The notes under the pieces are model-generated. The model was not told where the DNA came from. It saw only the letters and a program-made list of their open reading frames with translations, and did not search any database. Shown one piece after another: positions 33,676-41,301 of a stretch of 64,000 nucleotides of DNA. This stretch comes from Coriobacteriaceae bacterium (GTDB lineage: Bacteria > Actinomycetota > Coriobacteriia > Coriobacteriales > Coriobacteriaceae), in contig DAJPFV010000001.1 of assembly GCA_025993015.1 (NCBI GenBank), positions 620,001 to 684,000 on the forward strand, given 5' to 3'. Within the stretch, counting starts at the first letter, position 1. Each line of letters opens with the position of its first letter. Made by a program: the position numbers and the translations under genes.

Positions 33676-34485
33676 ATGTCTGATCTTATGGACAGCTTCC
33701 GCCTGGATGGCAAGGTCGCACTCGTGACCGGCGCCACCTACGGCATTGGCATGGCCATTGCCGAGGCGCTCGGCGAGGCCGGCGCCAAGATCGCCTTTAA
33801 CGCCCGCCACGCCGACAAGGTCGCCGAGGCCGAGAAGCACTACCGCGAGCTGGGCTTTGAGGCTCACGGCTACGTGGCCGATGTCACTGACGAGGCCGTC
33901 GTCGCCGAGCTCGTCGCCAAGATCGAGGCCGATTTTGGCACCACGCCCGACATCCTGGTCAACAATGCAGGTGTTATCCAGCGCACCCCCATGCTCGACA
34001 TGAGCGCCGAGGACTTCCGCCGTGTCGTCGACATCGACCTCAATGCGCCGTTTATCGTGTCCAAGGCCTGCCTGCCCGGTATGATCGCCAAAGGCCACGG
34101 CAAGATCATCAACATCTGCTCCATGATGAGCGAGCTCGGCCGCGAGACCATCGCCGGCTATGCCGCCGCCAAGGGCGGACTCAAGATGCTCACCAAGAAC
34201 ATCTGCTCTGAGTTTGGCGAGGCCAATATCCAGTGCAACGGCATTGGGCCCGGCTACATCGCCACCCCGCAGACCGCACCGCTGCGCGAGACGCAGCCCG
34301 ATGGCAGCCGTCACCCGTTTGACCAGTTCATCATTGCCAAGACGCCGGCCGCCCGTTGGGGCACGCCCGAGGATCTGAAGGGCCCCGCCGTGTTCTTGGC
34401 TTCCGATGCATCGAACTTCGTCAACGGCCACATCCTCTACGTCGACGGCGGCATCCTCGCCTACATCGGCAAGCAGCCGCAATAA
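33676..34485 (+). CDS. dhuD: SDR dehydrogenase, probable 2-keto-3-deoxygluconate dehydrogenase (DhuD/KduD)
   Basis: 269 residues; the ATG at 33676 follows GAAAGGATC. Short-chain dehydrogenase motifs are in place: TGATYGIG (cofactor, about 18-25), NNAG near 97, catalytic Ser in ICSMMS and Tyr/Lys in GYAAAKGG. Close relatives include KduD, DhuD and gluconate 5-dehydrogenase. Pairing with an RpiB-like gene rather than KduI matches the DhuI-DhuD route described in Streptococcus, in which DhuD reduces the isomerised unsaturated uronate to KDG. KdgK and KdgA would continue the route. Confidence 0.8.
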   Translation: MSDLMDSFRLDGKVALVTGATYGIGMAIAEALGEAGAKIAFNARHADKVAEAEKHYRELGFEAHGYVADVTDEAVVAELVAKIEADFGTTPDILVNNAGVIQRTPMLDMSAEDFRRVVDIDLNAPFIVSKACLPGMIAKGHGKIINICSMMSELGRETIAGYAAAKGGLKMLTKNICSEFGEANIQCNGIGPGYIATPQTAPLRETQPDGSRHPFDQFIIAKTPAARWGTPEDLKGPAVFLASDASNFVNGHILYVDGGILAYIGKQPQ

Positions 34486-34499
34486 GGAAACTGGGCGAG

Positions 34500-34607
34500 G
34501 CGGTCGGCAGTTAAGTCTGCTGCTCGGACAGTCCTGCGCAAGACGGAAAGCACATTAAGTGCTTTCCTTTGCGTGCGGAACTCGCGACAGACTTAACTGC
34601 CGACCGC
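34500..34607. repeat. Long nested hairpin between dhuD and dhuI
   Basis: Perfect 20-base outer arms (GCGGTCGGCAGTTAAGTCTG and complement; 34500-34519, 34588-34607) enclose further pairing and an inner hairpin GGAAAGCAC-attaa-GTGCTTTCC (34545-34567). No U-run follows. It could lower dhuI expression or protect the mRNA end, or be an inserted repeat. Confidence 0.8.
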
Positions 34608-34690
34608 CCGCACAGCTCATCGCGGGTCGGTTTTGCCGCCGCCCGCATGCAGAAACAAAAAAGAAACATTTGGTTGAAAGGTTAACTCCC

Positions 34691-35332
34691 ATGAAAATCG
34701 CTCTCATCAACGAGAACTCCCAGAACTCCAAGAACCCCATGATCGAGGCTGCCCTTAAGAAGGTCGTCGAGCCCATGGGCCACACCGTCTTTAACTACGG
34801 TATGTATGCCGATGCCGACTCCAAGCCGCTCACCTACGTTCAGAACGGCATCCTTGCCGCCGTGCTGCTCAACTCCGGCGCTGCCGACTATGTCGTGACC
34901 GGCTGCGGCACCGGCGAGGGCGCCATGCTCGCCTGCAACTCCTTCCCCGGTGTGCTCTGCGGCCATGTCGCCGACCCGCTGGATGCCTACACCTTCGCCC
35001 AGGTCAACGACGGTAACGCCGTCGCCATGCCCTTCGCCCTCAAGAACGGCTGGGGCCAGGAGCTCAACCTCGAGTACACCTTCGAGAAGCTCTTTGGCTT
35101 CGGTTCCGGCAACGGCTATCCTGCCGAGCGTGTTGAGCCCGAGCAGCGCAACAAGAAGATCCTCGACGGCGTCCGCGCTGTGACCATGCGTCCGCTCGTC
35201 GACGTCCTGGGCGAGATCGACCAGGATCTGGTCAAGGGCGCCCTGGCTGGCGAGCACTTCCAGGAGTACTTCTTCGCCAACGCCACCGACGAGGCAATCA
35301 TCGCCAAGGTCAAGGAGCTCCTGGGGCTCTAA
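34691..35332 (+). CDS. dhuI: RpiB/LacAB-family isomerase, probable unsaturated-uronate isomerase DhuI
   Basis: 213 residues; the ATG at 34691 follows GAAAGG. The RpiB fold is recognised from MKIALINENSQNSKN, YVVTGCGTGEGAML (anion loop with catalytic Cys) and the CGHVADPLDAYTFAQVNDGNA segment. It is longer than RpiB proper (about 150 residues), as are the DhuI proteins that isomerise 4-deoxy-5-keto-uronate in glycosaminoglycan-degrading streptococci. Adjacent dhuD supports this. The alternative is a plain ribose or galactose phosphate isomerase. Confidence 0.78.
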   Translation: MKIALINENSQNSKNPMIEAALKKVVEPMGHTVFNYGMYADADSKPLTYVQNGILAAVLLNSGAADYVVTGCGTGEGAMLACNSFPGVLCGHVADPLDAYTFAQVNDGNAVAMPFALKNGWGQELNLEYTFEKLFGFGSGNGYPAERVEPEQRNKKILDGVRAVTMRPLVDVLGEIDQDLVKGALAGEHFQEYFFANATDEAIIAKVKELLGL

Positions 35333-35357
35333 TCGCACGACCCATCGCAGCGAACGC

Positions 35358-35397
35358 AAGCGGCGGCCGCCCCAACACGGGACGGCCGCCGCTTTTT
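35358..35397 (+). terminator. Rho-independent terminator of dhuI
   Basis: Stem AAGCGGCGGCCG/CGGCCGCCGCTT, loop of 13, then TTTTT. Confidence 0.88.
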
Positions 35398-35406
35398 GCT
35401 ATCAAA

Positions 35407-35426
35407 TGGTGCAATGGGGTCAGGTT
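35407..35426. repeat. Half-element related to the hairpin at 36356
   Basis: TGGTGCAATGGGGTCAGGTT differs at one base from the left arm of the hairpin at 36356-36420. The two direct copies bracket the HEPN/MNT gene pair. Confidence 0.6.
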
Positions 35427-35459
35427 ATCTCACACCATGTTGGCTCAAAGAGAGCAAGA

Positions 35460-35825
35460 TTAGGATTCCTCGATAATCTGTCGGCATGCCGCTGCAAGAG
35501 CGGGAAACTCTGATGTCACCGCGTCCCAAACCACGGCGCGATCGACGTTGCCGTAATCATGGGCAAGATAGTTACGCATCCCCACTATACCGCGCCACTC
35601 AATCTCGGGATGTAGTCGCTGCGCCTTCTCGGACAGCTTACCCGCCTCCTCCGTCACCCTGAGGGCACACATAAGGAGAGAATCGGCGAGTGTCCTGGCC
35701 TTGATGTCATCCGCATGGAGGAACTCGTCTTCCGTCACACCGAACGCTTTGATTCTCTCGGTCGTCTCATCAATCGCCTCGAGAATCTCCTGGGCGCGCA
35801 ACGCATCTGATTTACGGGCGAACAT
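35460..35825 (-). CDS. HEPN-domain toxin (HepT-like)
   Basis: 121 residues; the ATG at 35825 overlaps the antitoxin gene by 14 bases with GGAGGGTG upstream. The all-helical HEPN fold ends in RNYLAHDYG, the RX4HXY motif of HepT RNases. HepT toxins cleave RNA and are silenced by a partner nucleotidyltransferase that modifies the tyrosine of this motif. The partner is the gene directly upstream. Confidence 0.85.
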   Translation of the reverse strand: MFARKSDALRAQEILEAIDETTERIKAFGVTEDEFLHADDIKARTLADSLLMCALRVTEEAGKLSEKAQRLHPEIEWRGIVGMRNYLAHDYGNVDRAVVWDAVTSEFPALAAACRQIIEES

Positions 35826-36300
35826 ACAGCACCACACCCTCCCTCTCGATGGCATGCGCAATGTCTTCTCGCAAGTGTTCGCTCGAAACGACGTCGACCT
35901 GCTTGCCTGTTGCCTCTTTGATCTCCTCCGCGAACGAGGAAAGAGCGAATAACCCAAATGTCGCATCGGAATCGACCTCTATACGCAGGTCGATATCGCT
36001 ATCGGTATTTGCGTCACGTCGAGCATACGAGCCGAACAACGTGACCGACCGAATCGCCTTTCGAGTACCCGCCGCGCGAGCAACGGCATCCCTGATTTCA
36101 GCAACGGTCAAAACGTCGGTCTTCGCCTCGTCCCGTTTGACTGAAAGAGAAGGGGTAAATGGAAGCGACCGCTCCCGCAGCATCTGACGCATGAACATGT
36201 TGACCGCCACGGAAGACGTCATGCCGAGCTCCTCGCAGAGCTCGGCAAACGATTCCTTAATTGATGCATCAACACGGACGCTCAAAACTGAAGCACTCAT
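35812..36300 (-). CDS. MNT nucleotidyltransferase antitoxin with RelB/DinJ-like N-terminal domain
   Basis: 162 residues; ATG at 36300 after CAGGAGG. Residues 1-45 (SVLSVRVDASIKESFAELCE, then GMTSSVAVNMFMRQML) match the ribbon-helix-helix dimer domain of RelB/DinJ antitoxins. Residues about 65-162 form a minimal nucleotidyltransferase with GSYARRDANTDSDIDL (the GS...DxD motif). MntA-type antitoxins normally lack the DNA-binding part. The fusion should let one protein both modify the HEPN toxin and repress the operon, through the palindrome at 36310. Confidence 0.85.
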   Translation of the reverse strand: MSASVLSVRVDASIKESFAELCEELGMTSSVAVNMFMRQMLRERSLPFTPSLSVKRDEAKTDVLTVAEIRDAVARAAGTRKAIRSVTLFGSYARRDANTDSDIDLRIEVDSDATFGLFALSSFAEEIKEATGKQVDVVSSEHLREDIAHAIEREGVVLYVRP

Positions 36301-36309
36301 CTTAGCCTC

Positions 36310-36341
36310 CTGTATGACAGTAGCTATACAATATCATACAG
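36310..36341 (-). promoter_or_regulatory. Palindromic operator of the toxin-antitoxin operon
   Basis: CTGTATGA (36310-36317) and TCATACAG (36334-36341) are perfect inverted arms 16 bases apart, ten bases before the antitoxin start. AT-rich sequence between them probably holds the -10. A ribbon-helix-helix dimer pair would fit this spacing. Confidence 0.55.
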
Positions 36342-36355
36342 AGAAGCAAGATGAC

Positions 36356-36420
36356 TGGTGCAATGGGATCAGGTTTGTATGCACCAGATTGGTGCAAAGT
36401 AACCTGACCCCCATGCACCA
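36356..36420. repeat. Hairpin repeat flanking the toxin-antitoxin pair
   Basis: Arms TGGTGCAATGGGATCAGGTT (36356-36375) and AACCTGACCCCCATGCACCA (36401-36420) pair with three mismatches. GCACCAgatTGGTGC forms a small hairpin inside. Confidence 0.75.
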
Positions 36421-36429
36421 AGGGGTTGA

Positions 36430-38379
36430 CTAGAGTTCGCAGGCAACCTTGTAGCCATCGCCGATGGCATCGCGGATGTTGCCGCACTTGTTGGCATCGC
36501 CCAGCACGTGGGTGGCAACGCCGGCAGCGGCAAGGTCGTCGGCCAGCTTGGTATTGGGACGATAACCCATGGCAAGCACCAGCGTATCGGCATCGGCGAT
36601 GGTGTGGATCTCGCCATCCTTCTCATAGCTGATGGCATCCTCGGTAATCTCGGTCACCTTGGCCTCGGTCAGCACGTGGACGCCCTTGGAGAGCATGCGC
36701 GTGATGAGCACCGCGCGACCGGCGCCACCTTCGTTGGCGGCGAGCGTCTTGGTCATCTCGATGACGGTGACGTCGCGGTTTGCCGGCGACAGGTCGTTGA
36801 CCAGCGGAGCCAGATAGTCGGCCGTCTCGCAGCCGACGGTGCCGCCGCCCACGATGACGATCTTCTTGCCCGGGAAGGCATTGCCGCCCAGCAGGTCGTC
36901 AGCCGTCATGACCTGCTTAAAGCCCTGCATAAAGGCCGGAGCGATAGGCTCGGCGCCATAGGCCAGGACAACCTCATACCCGGCGTAGTCGCGCTGAATG
37001 TCCTCGGCAGTAAGCTCGGTGCCAAATACGCACTTCACGCCGGCCTCGGCCAGGCGACGATACTGATACTTGATCACGCGGGTGAGTTCCTGCTTTGCCG
37101 GCGGAACGGCTGCGATACGCATCTCGCCGCCCGGCTCGTCCTGCTTATCCACGAGCACCACGTTGTGACCGCGCTTGGCGGCAATGAACGCCGCCTCCAT
37201 GCCCGCGGGACCGGCGCCCACAACCAGTACGTTCTTGGCCTCGGCGGCAGGCTCGTAGCCGGCCTCGTCGCGCTCCACGTCCGGGTTGACGGTGCAGGAG
37301 ATGCGCTTGCCGAACATAATGCCGTTCAGGCAGCGCAGGCAGCCAATGCAGGGACGGATATCATCGGCGTTACCGGCAGCGGCCTTATTGCAGAACTCGG
37401 CATCGCACAGATTGGCGCGGCCCATCATGCAGATGTCGGCAGCGCCGTCCTCGATCAGCTCCTCGGCAATCCATGCCTCGTTAATGCGGCCGACGGTAGC
37501 GACGGGAATGTTCACGTGCTTCTTAATCTCACGCGAGCAAGCGGCGTGCGAGGCCTGCTGCGTGCCAGCGGCGGGAATCGCAGAGCCGCGCTTGATGGTG
37601 GTGCCGCCCGATACATGAATCATGTCGACGCCGACCTTCTCCAGGCGACGCGAGACGTAGATCATGTCGTTGAGGGTCAGGCCGCCATCGGTGTACTCAT
37701 CGCCCGAGATGCGGACGTCGATGATAAAGTCCTTGCCGCAGCGCTCGCGAATCTCGGCGATAACCTCGAGCAGGAAGCGCATGCGAGCATCGAGCGAGCC
37801 GCCGTACTCGTCGGTACGCTTGTTGTAGAGCGGGGTCAAGAAACCGCCGAGCATGCCGTGGGCGTGCGCCGCATGGACTTCGACGCCGTCGACGCCAGCC
37901 TTCTGCATACGCACGGCAGCGTCGCCAAACTGATGCGTGAGCTCGTGGATTTCATCGACCGTGATAGGACGCGGCGCCTCGCGGGCATAGGACGGGCCCA
38001 CAAAGGACGGAGCGATCAGGCGCGGCGTGCCCGGAATGTTAAAGGCCATGTAGGCGGGGTGGAAGAGCTGCGGCATGATCTTGCAGCCGTACTCGTGGAC
38101 GGCTGCGGCGAGCTTTTCCCAGCCGGGGATAAACGTGTCGTCGTAGCAGCACATGTCACCCGGCAGATAGGTATAGGTGGGCTCGACCGTCACGACCTCG
38201 GTGATGATGAGGCCCACACCACCCTTGGCGCGGGCGCGGTAGTGGTCGACCAAGTCGTCGGTCACATAGCCATGATCGGCCAGGTTCGTGGATACCGGCG
38301 GCATAAAGACGCGGTTCTTGACCTCGGTCGTACCGACCTTGATCGGGCTAAAGAGCATCGGGTAGGCGGATGACTCCAT
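36430..38379 (-). CDS. NADH:flavin oxidoreductase / enoate-reductase family, FMN-FeS-FAD enzyme
   Basis: 649 residues; the ATG at 38379 follows GAAAGGAAG. An old-yellow-enzyme barrel (about 1-370; NRVFMPPVSTN, VEVHAAHAHGML, YNKRTDEYGGS) is followed by a 4Fe-4S site (CIGCLRCLNGIMFGKRISC), then a two-dinucleotide pyridine-nucleotide domain (VVGAGPAGMEAA, IVGGGTVGCETA). This is the layout of 2-enoate reductase, 2,4-dienoyl-CoA reductase and the bile-acid enzymes BaiCD and BaiH. The substrate cannot be told: fatty enoyl, cinnamate-type or steroid compounds are all possible. There are no partner genes nearby. Confidence 0.88.
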   Translation of the reverse strand: MESSAYPMLFSPIKVGTTEVKNRVFMPPVSTNLADHGYVTDDLVDHYRARAKGGVGLIITEVVTVEPTYTYLPGDMCCYDDTFIPGWEKLAAAVHEYGCKIMPQLFHPAYMAFNIPGTPRLIAPSFVGPSYAREAPRPITVDEIHELTHQFGDAAVRMQKAGVDGVEVHAAHAHGMLGGFLTPLYNKRTDEYGGSLDARMRFLLEVIAEIRERCGKDFIIDVRISGDEYTDGGLTLNDMIYVSRRLEKVGVDMIHVSGGTTIKRGSAIPAAGTQQASHAACSREIKKHVNIPVATVGRINEAWIAEELIEDGAADICMMGRANLCDAEFCNKAAAGNADDIRPCIGCLRCLNGIMFGKRISCTVNPDVERDEAGYEPAAEAKNVLVVGAGPAGMEAAFIAAKRGHNVVLVDKQDEPGGEMRIAAVPPAKQELTRVIKYQYRRLAEAGVKCVFGTELTAEDIQRDYAGYEVVLAYGAEPIAPAFMQGFKQVMTADDLLGGNAFPGKKIVIVGGGTVGCETADYLAPLVNDLSPANRDVTVIEMTKTLAANEGGAGRAVLITRMLSKGVHVLTEAKVTEITEDAISYEKDGEIHTIADADTLVLAMGYRPNTKLADDLAAAGVATHVLGDANKCGNIRDAIGDGYKVACEL

Positions 38380-38497
38380 ACAGGCTTCCTTTCGTTTGAG
38401 CCGCTCGGCGGCAGTTGCTAACGTACCTATCGTATCAGTATCCGCCGCATTCGCACTCGCTCGCACTCCCCACCTTCAATCCCGACCCTCACAAAAA

Positions 38498-38564
38498 AGT
38501 TGCGGTGGAATACGGAGTAGATGAGGCTTTTGACAGGCAAAACAGTCCGTATTTCACCGCAACT
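38498..38564 (-). repeat. Hairpin repeat, GCGGTGAAATACGG family
   Basis: Arms AGTTGCGGTGGAATACGGA and TCCGTATTTCACCGCAACT (one G-U). The loop (tagatgaggcttttgacagg) closely matches that of the copy at 46907. It lies 63 bases past the kdpC stop. Confidence 0.8.
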
Positions 38565-38627
38565 GATGGGCGGAGTGGAATTGAGGGCTCAGGTAGTCAG
38601 TCATGCCCTCATCCGCCACTCCCTCAC

Positions 38628-39218
38628 CTACAGCGCGCCGTCCAGCATAAGGTTCACCTTGAGCACGTTGACCGTGGGCTCGCCGAAGACGCCCAGGAAT
38701 CGGCCCTTGGTGCACCGGGCGATGATCTCGCGCACCTCGCCTTCGCTCTTGCCCGTGGCCTTGGCAAGGCGCGGGACCTGGTACTCGGCGGCATCCGGAG
38801 AGATCTCCGGGTCGAGGCCGGACCCCGAACACGTCACCAGGTCGACGGGCACAGCGTCCATATCGGCATCGGGGTTGGCGGCGCGGATCTTCTTCACGCG
38901 CGCATCCACAAGCTGCCGATACTCATCACTCGCCGGGGACAAATTGGACGGGGCACCATACGCCATGAGCCCGCCATCTTCGCCTTCGACAATTGACACG
39001 TTCTGGATACGACCCCACATGTGGGCTTCGTCATCGAAGTTCTGGCCGATGAGCTCGGAACCCACAACCTTGCCGTCGACCGTAATGAGCGAACCGTTCG
39101 CCTGATACGGGAACGCAACCTGGGAGATGCCGGTCACGACGAGCGTATAGCCCAGGCCGCAGACAACGGTAAACAGCGCGAACACGCCCAGTGCGCGCGA
39201 TGCAACACCTTTGAACAT
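38628..39218 (-). CDS. kdpC: KdpC subunit of the potassium-importing ATPase
   Basis: 196 residues; ATG at 39218 after GGAGG. A single N-terminal membrane segment (ALGVFALFTVVCGLGYTLVV) precedes a soluble domain with the family sequences SELIGQNF and CSGSGLDPEISP. KdpC stabilises the KdpFABC complex and raises its ATP affinity. Last gene of kdpFABC, 12 bases past kdpB. Confidence 0.93.
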   Translation of the reverse strand: MFKGVASRALGVFALFTVVCGLGYTLVVTGISQVAFPYQANGSLITVDGKVVGSELIGQNFDDEAHMWGRIQNVSIVEGEDGGLMAYGAPSNLSPASDEYRQLVDARVKKIRAANPDADMDAVPVDLVTCSGSGLDPEISPDAAEYQVPRLAKATGKSEGEVREIIARCTKGRFLGVFGEPTVNVLKVNLMLDGAL

Positions 39219-39230
39219 ACAAACCTCCAC

Positions 39231-41285
39231 TTACATAATGCCGCAGAACGCGAGCAGCATGTCGATGAGCTTGATGAATACGAACGGGGCAACGATGCCG
39301 CCCAGACCCCACACGAGCAGGTTGTGGGTCAGCAGCTGTCCGGACGGGACCTCGCGGTACTTAACGCCCTTCAGCGCGGCCGGGATCAGCGCGACGATAA
39401 CGAGCGCGTTATAGATGATGGCCGAAAGAACCGCGGACAGCGGGCTTGCCAGACCAAGGATGTTGAGCGCGCCAAGGCCCGGGTAGATCGGCGAAAACAG
39501 GGCCGGGATGATAGCGAAGTACTTCGCCATGTCGTTGGCCACCGAGAAGGTCGTGAGCGAACCGCGGGTCATGAGCAGCTGCTTGCCGATACGCACGACC
39601 TCGATGAGCTTGGTAGGGCTGGAGTCGAGGTCGACCATGTTGCCGGCCTCCTTGGCAGCCTGGGTGCCCGTGTTCATGGCCACGGCGACGTCGGCCTGGG
39701 CCAGAGCGGGCGCGTCGTTGGTGCCGTCACCGGTCATGGCGACCAGGTGCCCCTCACGCTGGAACTCGCGGATCTTCTCGAGCTTGCCTTCAGGGGTGGC
39801 CTCGGCCAGGAAGTCGTCAACGCCGGCCTCGGCGGCGATTGCCGCGGCGGTGAGCGGGTTGTCGCCCGTCACCATTATGGTCTTGATACCCATGCGGCGC
39901 AGGTCGGCGAACTTCTCCTTAACGCCGGACTTGATGATGTCCTTAAGGTACACAACGCCCAGCACACGGCAGTTCTTGGTCACGACCAGCGGGGTGCCGC
40001 CGGCCTTGGCGATGCGCTCGACGGCCTCGTCGCACTCCTGGGAGAACACGCCGCCGGCTGCCTCCACATAAGTGCGCACGGAATCGGCAGCGCCCTTGCG
40101 GATCTCATTGCCCTCGTAGTTCACGCCGGACATACGCGTTGCCGCGGTGAACGGGATGAACTCCATACCCTTATCCTCGAGCGTGCGACCGCGCAGACCG
40201 AACTGCTCCTTGGCGAGCACGACGATGGAACGACCCTCGGGGGTCTCGTCGGCCAGCGAGGAAAGCTGGGCGGCATCGGCCAGCTCCGCGGGATCGACGC
40301 CATCGACCGGGATGAACTCGGCGGCTTGGCGGTTACCCAGGGTGATGGTGCCGGTCTTGTCGAGCATGAGGATGTCGACGTCGCCGGCGGCCTCGATGGC
40401 GCGGCCGGACATGGCCAGCACGTTGGCCTCGTTCAGACGGCTCATGCCGGCGATGCCGATGGCGGAAAGAAGGGCGCCGATGGTAGTAGGAGCCAGGCAC
40501 ACGAGCAGCGCCACGAGCGTGGTCACGGCCGTGGGGTTGTCCATGTCGTTAAGACCGACCGAGAAGCAGGAGTAACAATACAGGGCCAGCGTGACCAGGA
40601 TAAAGACGATGGAGAGGGCCACCAGGAAGATCTCCAGAGCGATCTCGTTAGGGGTCTTCTTGCGCGCGGCACCCTCGACCATCGCGATCATCTTGTCCAG
40701 GAAGCTCTGGCCGGGCTCACTGGAGATCTTGACGATGATCCAGTCGGACAGCACCGTGGTACCGCCGGTAACGGCAGAGCGGTCGCCGCCGGCCTCGCGG
40801 ACCACGGGGGCGGACTCGCCGGTGATGGCGGACTCGTCAACGGAGGCAGCGCCCTCGATGACGTCGCCGTCGCCGGGAATCTGCTCGCCGGCGCGTACGA
40901 TCACCAGGTCGCCGCGCGTGAGCTCGGTGCCGGGAACGACGGTGAAGTGCTCCTTGTCCTCAACGGACTCGATGCGATGGGCCTCGACATCCTTCTTGGC
41001 CGCACGCAGGGAATCGGCCTGGGCCTTACCGCGGCCCTCGGCAAGCGCCTCGGCGAAGTTCGAGAACAGGTCGGTAAGCCACAGGATGACCGCGATGGCG
41101 ACCACATAGTAGGTGGGCACACCCGCGTCCTGCACACCGAAAATGGAAGCGACGGCCAGGACGGAGGTCATGACGGCGGAAAGCCACACCAGGAACATGA
41201 CCGGGTTTTGAATCTGGACGCGAGGATCCAGCTTGGCAAACGAGTCGCGGACCGCGCGGCCCATCATGTCTTTTTGCATAGTCAT
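39231..41285 (-). CDS. kdpB: KdpB, P-type ATPase subunit
   Basis: 684 residues; ATG at 41285, AAAGGAGGG upstream. The P-type ATPase motifs are complete: ITGESAP, the phosphorylated Asp in MLDKTGT (near 300), and MVTGDNP and MTGDGTNDAPAL in the P domain. Seven or so membrane helices. It hydrolyses ATP to drive potassium entry through KdpA. Confidence 0.95.
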   Translation of the reverse strand: MTMQKDMMGRAVRDSFAKLDPRVQIQNPVMFLVWLSAVMTSVLAVASIFGVQDAGVPTYYVVAIAVILWLTDLFSNFAEALAEGRGKAQADSLRAAKKDVEAHRIESVEDKEHFTVVPGTELTRGDLVIVRAGEQIPGDGDVIEGAASVDESAITGESAPVVREAGGDRSAVTGGTTVLSDWIIVKISSEPGQSFLDKMIAMVEGAARKKTPNEIALEIFLVALSIVFILVTLALYCYSCFSVGLNDMDNPTAVTTLVALLVCLAPTTIGALLSAIGIAGMSRLNEANVLAMSGRAIEAAGDVDILMLDKTGTITLGNRQAAEFIPVDGVDPAELADAAQLSSLADETPEGRSIVVLAKEQFGLRGRTLEDKGMEFIPFTAATRMSGVNYEGNEIRKGAADSVRTYVEAAGGVFSQECDEAVERIAKAGGTPLVVTKNCRVLGVVYLKDIIKSGVKEKFADLRRMGIKTIMVTGDNPLTAAAIAAEAGVDDFLAEATPEGKLEKIREFQREGHLVAMTGDGTNDAPALAQADVAVAMNTGTQAAKEAGNMVDLDSSPTKLIEVVRIGKQLLMTRGSLTTFSVANDMAKYFAIIPALFSPIYPGLGALNILGLASPLSAVLSAIIYNALVIVALIPAALKGVKYREVPSGQLLTHNLLVWGLGGIVAPFVFIKLIDMLLAFCGIM

Positions 41286-41301
41286 AAATCTGCGCCCTCC
41301 T

